The translations under genes and the position numbers were made by a program. The notes under the pieces were generated by a model that was not told the DNA's origin, searched no databases, and saw nothing but the letters and a program-made list of their open reading frames with translations. This document shows, one piece after another, positions 62,401 through 64,000 of a stretch of 64,000 bases of DNA (positions are counted from its first letter, which is position 1; the number at the start of each line of letters is the position of its first letter). The stretch is from Tubulanus polymorphus (taxonomy: Eukaryota > Nemertea > Palaeonemertea > Tubulaniformes > Tubulanidae), in NCBI RefSeq assembly GCF_964204645.1, contig NC_134026.1, positions 23,950,650-24,014,649 of the forward strand, read 5' to 3'.

Positions 62401-64000
62401 TAATTGTTTTATTTCATATTTAATAAAATTTTTATATTTTTACCAATCCATTTATCATACATACGTATATACATTAGAAATACATTTGTGTGAATTGAGT
62501 AATTTGTAATCAAATACATATTGATGAAAGTTACAAAAGTTATGACGTAGAACCTCCGTCGCCCACGATTTGAATAAATGTCTGAGGCGCTTATAGTAAA
62601 ACTGCGTTAACCAAGGCCAACAACAGAAAGATAGCACCATGTTTATCGCTATGGAAACATCGTATGCTCCGGAGAAATGACGAGTTGTCCGTCGAGAGTG
62701 CAACAAAATACCAAAGTGATGTCGAACTGAATGCGTCAAATGAATTTGCCAATGGGAAGAGGTTATGAAAAAAGGTGCGCTCCCATTCACCTGCAATTTT
62801 CAATGCTACCGGAGTAACCATCAGCTACGATGAAATATGAAAAGATTTCGAAAATGAAACAAATTACCAAAAGGAATGATGATAATGTGTGAAATGATGA
62901 TGCATGAAGTACCGGACGTACGTAACCAGGTCTAAGAGCTGGGCGATTATTATATGTTATGTTATATTCTATGTTATCCATAGGATTTTAAAACTTCTGC
63001 GATTTCATCTACGTACGATATTATTTCGATGCAACCAGATGCTGAATATAACTCGGGGAATCCGTAAATGCCTGTTACAGCGGCCCGACTCCAGCCATCT
63101 CATCCTTTGAATAAACTATGGTATCAACAACAGTCTCGCTTCTCGTGCACTGCATAAGTCTGATTGGGTCTGGGCTACTCTTTTCCTTTTTATCAGTCAT
63201 ACGGTTGCCCATCCGCACGTGAAGATTCGTCGCTCTGCGCTTTTCCTAAACCGATTTGTCGAGTAGTAGCTCTGTATAATCCTCGCCCTTAAAGTGCCAT
63301 GGTAAAAATGCTGTGGCGATGAGATCGTCCACACGAACTGCAAGCAGACGGTATTTGATGTCGCCGGATAAAGAGCAGATAAATTCGGAGTAAATCAATT
63401 GTAACGAATCTCTCCGGTCGTAGTATACACAAACGGCAAATCACATAACTCAAAAAATTGTACAATCTGGGCGCGCGTGTAAATACATCCTTTTCATCTA
63501 TACATGAATCGAGAATTTTTCCTTTTATCAACAAAAGACAACCAGTAGAATTTATTGGAAGGGACATCCCTTGATAGAGCGATTACATCTTTTTACGAAT
63601 ACGGTCTTGTATTGCTCGGAAATATAAATCATTTTAGGAAGATTCTCTTTTCGATAGTCAATCATCTCCTGTCCACCTTATGTTGCTATGTAACTTCTAT
63701 ATAAGGGAGTGAGAAATCTAGCCGTTGTATTAACTCCAAAATATATATTTTTGGTATGATGACACCATTTTTCATCGACATCGCTGAATTATTGCTCAAT
63801 ATAAAATGTTTTCTGTTTTTGTTGACAATAATATCTTACGCGAAGCCTGTACCACCTACGGCATTCCTTCTTAATTTCCTATTGCACCTGGTTTTGACGG
63901 TAACTCTCGCTAAGCCAGCTTATGCAACGTGCGCGTCGGGGCGCATCCCCGGCGTATACATAAATCAACTTGTCGTTGTAACCTTAGCCCTATAAATAAA
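59443..64000. other. Non-coding or undetermined stretch
   Basis: If the GluN3 gene extends upstream on the minus strand, its first exons should be here or beyond the window, but I could not identify them. ORFs at 62455, 62591 and 63289 on the minus strand and 63756 on the plus strand have no family match; the one at 63756 follows a TATATAAG word at about 63699 and is hydrophobic. tRNA-like 'ggttcga' words near 60250 and 60449 are not full tRNAs. Confidence 0.5.

Noticed and set aside
63756-63995. Hydrophobic 79-codon ORF after a TATATAAG word
   Set aside because: No family match and hydrophobicity is expected from T-rich DNA; the TATA word is common in this sequence.

Overview
This 64 kb window is animal nuclear DNA. 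It is AT-rich, has multi-exon genes with GT-AG introns, long intergenic stretches, and many short repeats and MITE-like elements. The gene content suggests a marine invertebrate, most likely a lophotrochozoan: an NMDA-receptor GluN3-type subunit, a PKA catalytic subunit with exchangeable catalytic-core exons (known from the mollusc Aplysia), and a secreted discoidin/ShK protein. The species cannot be named from the sequence alone. All exon maps were made by eye from reading frame, splice sites, phase and remembered family sequences; no search was run.

Layout. Bases 1-9.7 kb: mostly non-coding, with one diverged repeat pair, one unrecognised minus-strand exon candidate, and a candidate alternative first exon at 7675. 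Bases 9790-16518 (+): PKA catalytic subunit, ten coding exons, 350 residues, with three interchangeable 127-nt copies of the catalytic-loop exon and a long foldback filling one intron. Bases 21118-26917 (+): a PLK2/PLK3-type polo-like kinase, 12 exons, about 704 residues. Bases 30170-31411 and 31725-35120 (+): a tandem pair of secreted proteins sharing an almost identical two-exon block; the second adds a discoidin domain and three ShK-like domains. Bases 36134-35378 (-): MTFP1. Bases 37481-36938 (-): MIF, 115 residues. Bases 38062-49980 (+): a kinesin-6 of the KIF20 group that appears able to make a short protein (about 1262 residues, own stop and poly(A) signal) or a long KIF20B-like protein (about 1938 residues). 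Bases 58098-52211 (-): a GluN3 (GRIN3) NMDA-receptor subunit, seven exons read, N-terminus not found. Bases 58.1-64 kb: mostly non-coding, with one unrecognised membrane-anchored ORF at 58972.

The genes do not form an operon or single pathway. PLK2/3-like and KIF20 both act in the cell cycle; PKA and GluN3 both act in neuronal signalling, but nothing in the sequence links them. The most notable observations are the three-way mutually exclusive PKA cassette, the two-product KIF20 gene, the recently homogenised secreted pair, and the long intronic inverted repeat in the PKA gene.
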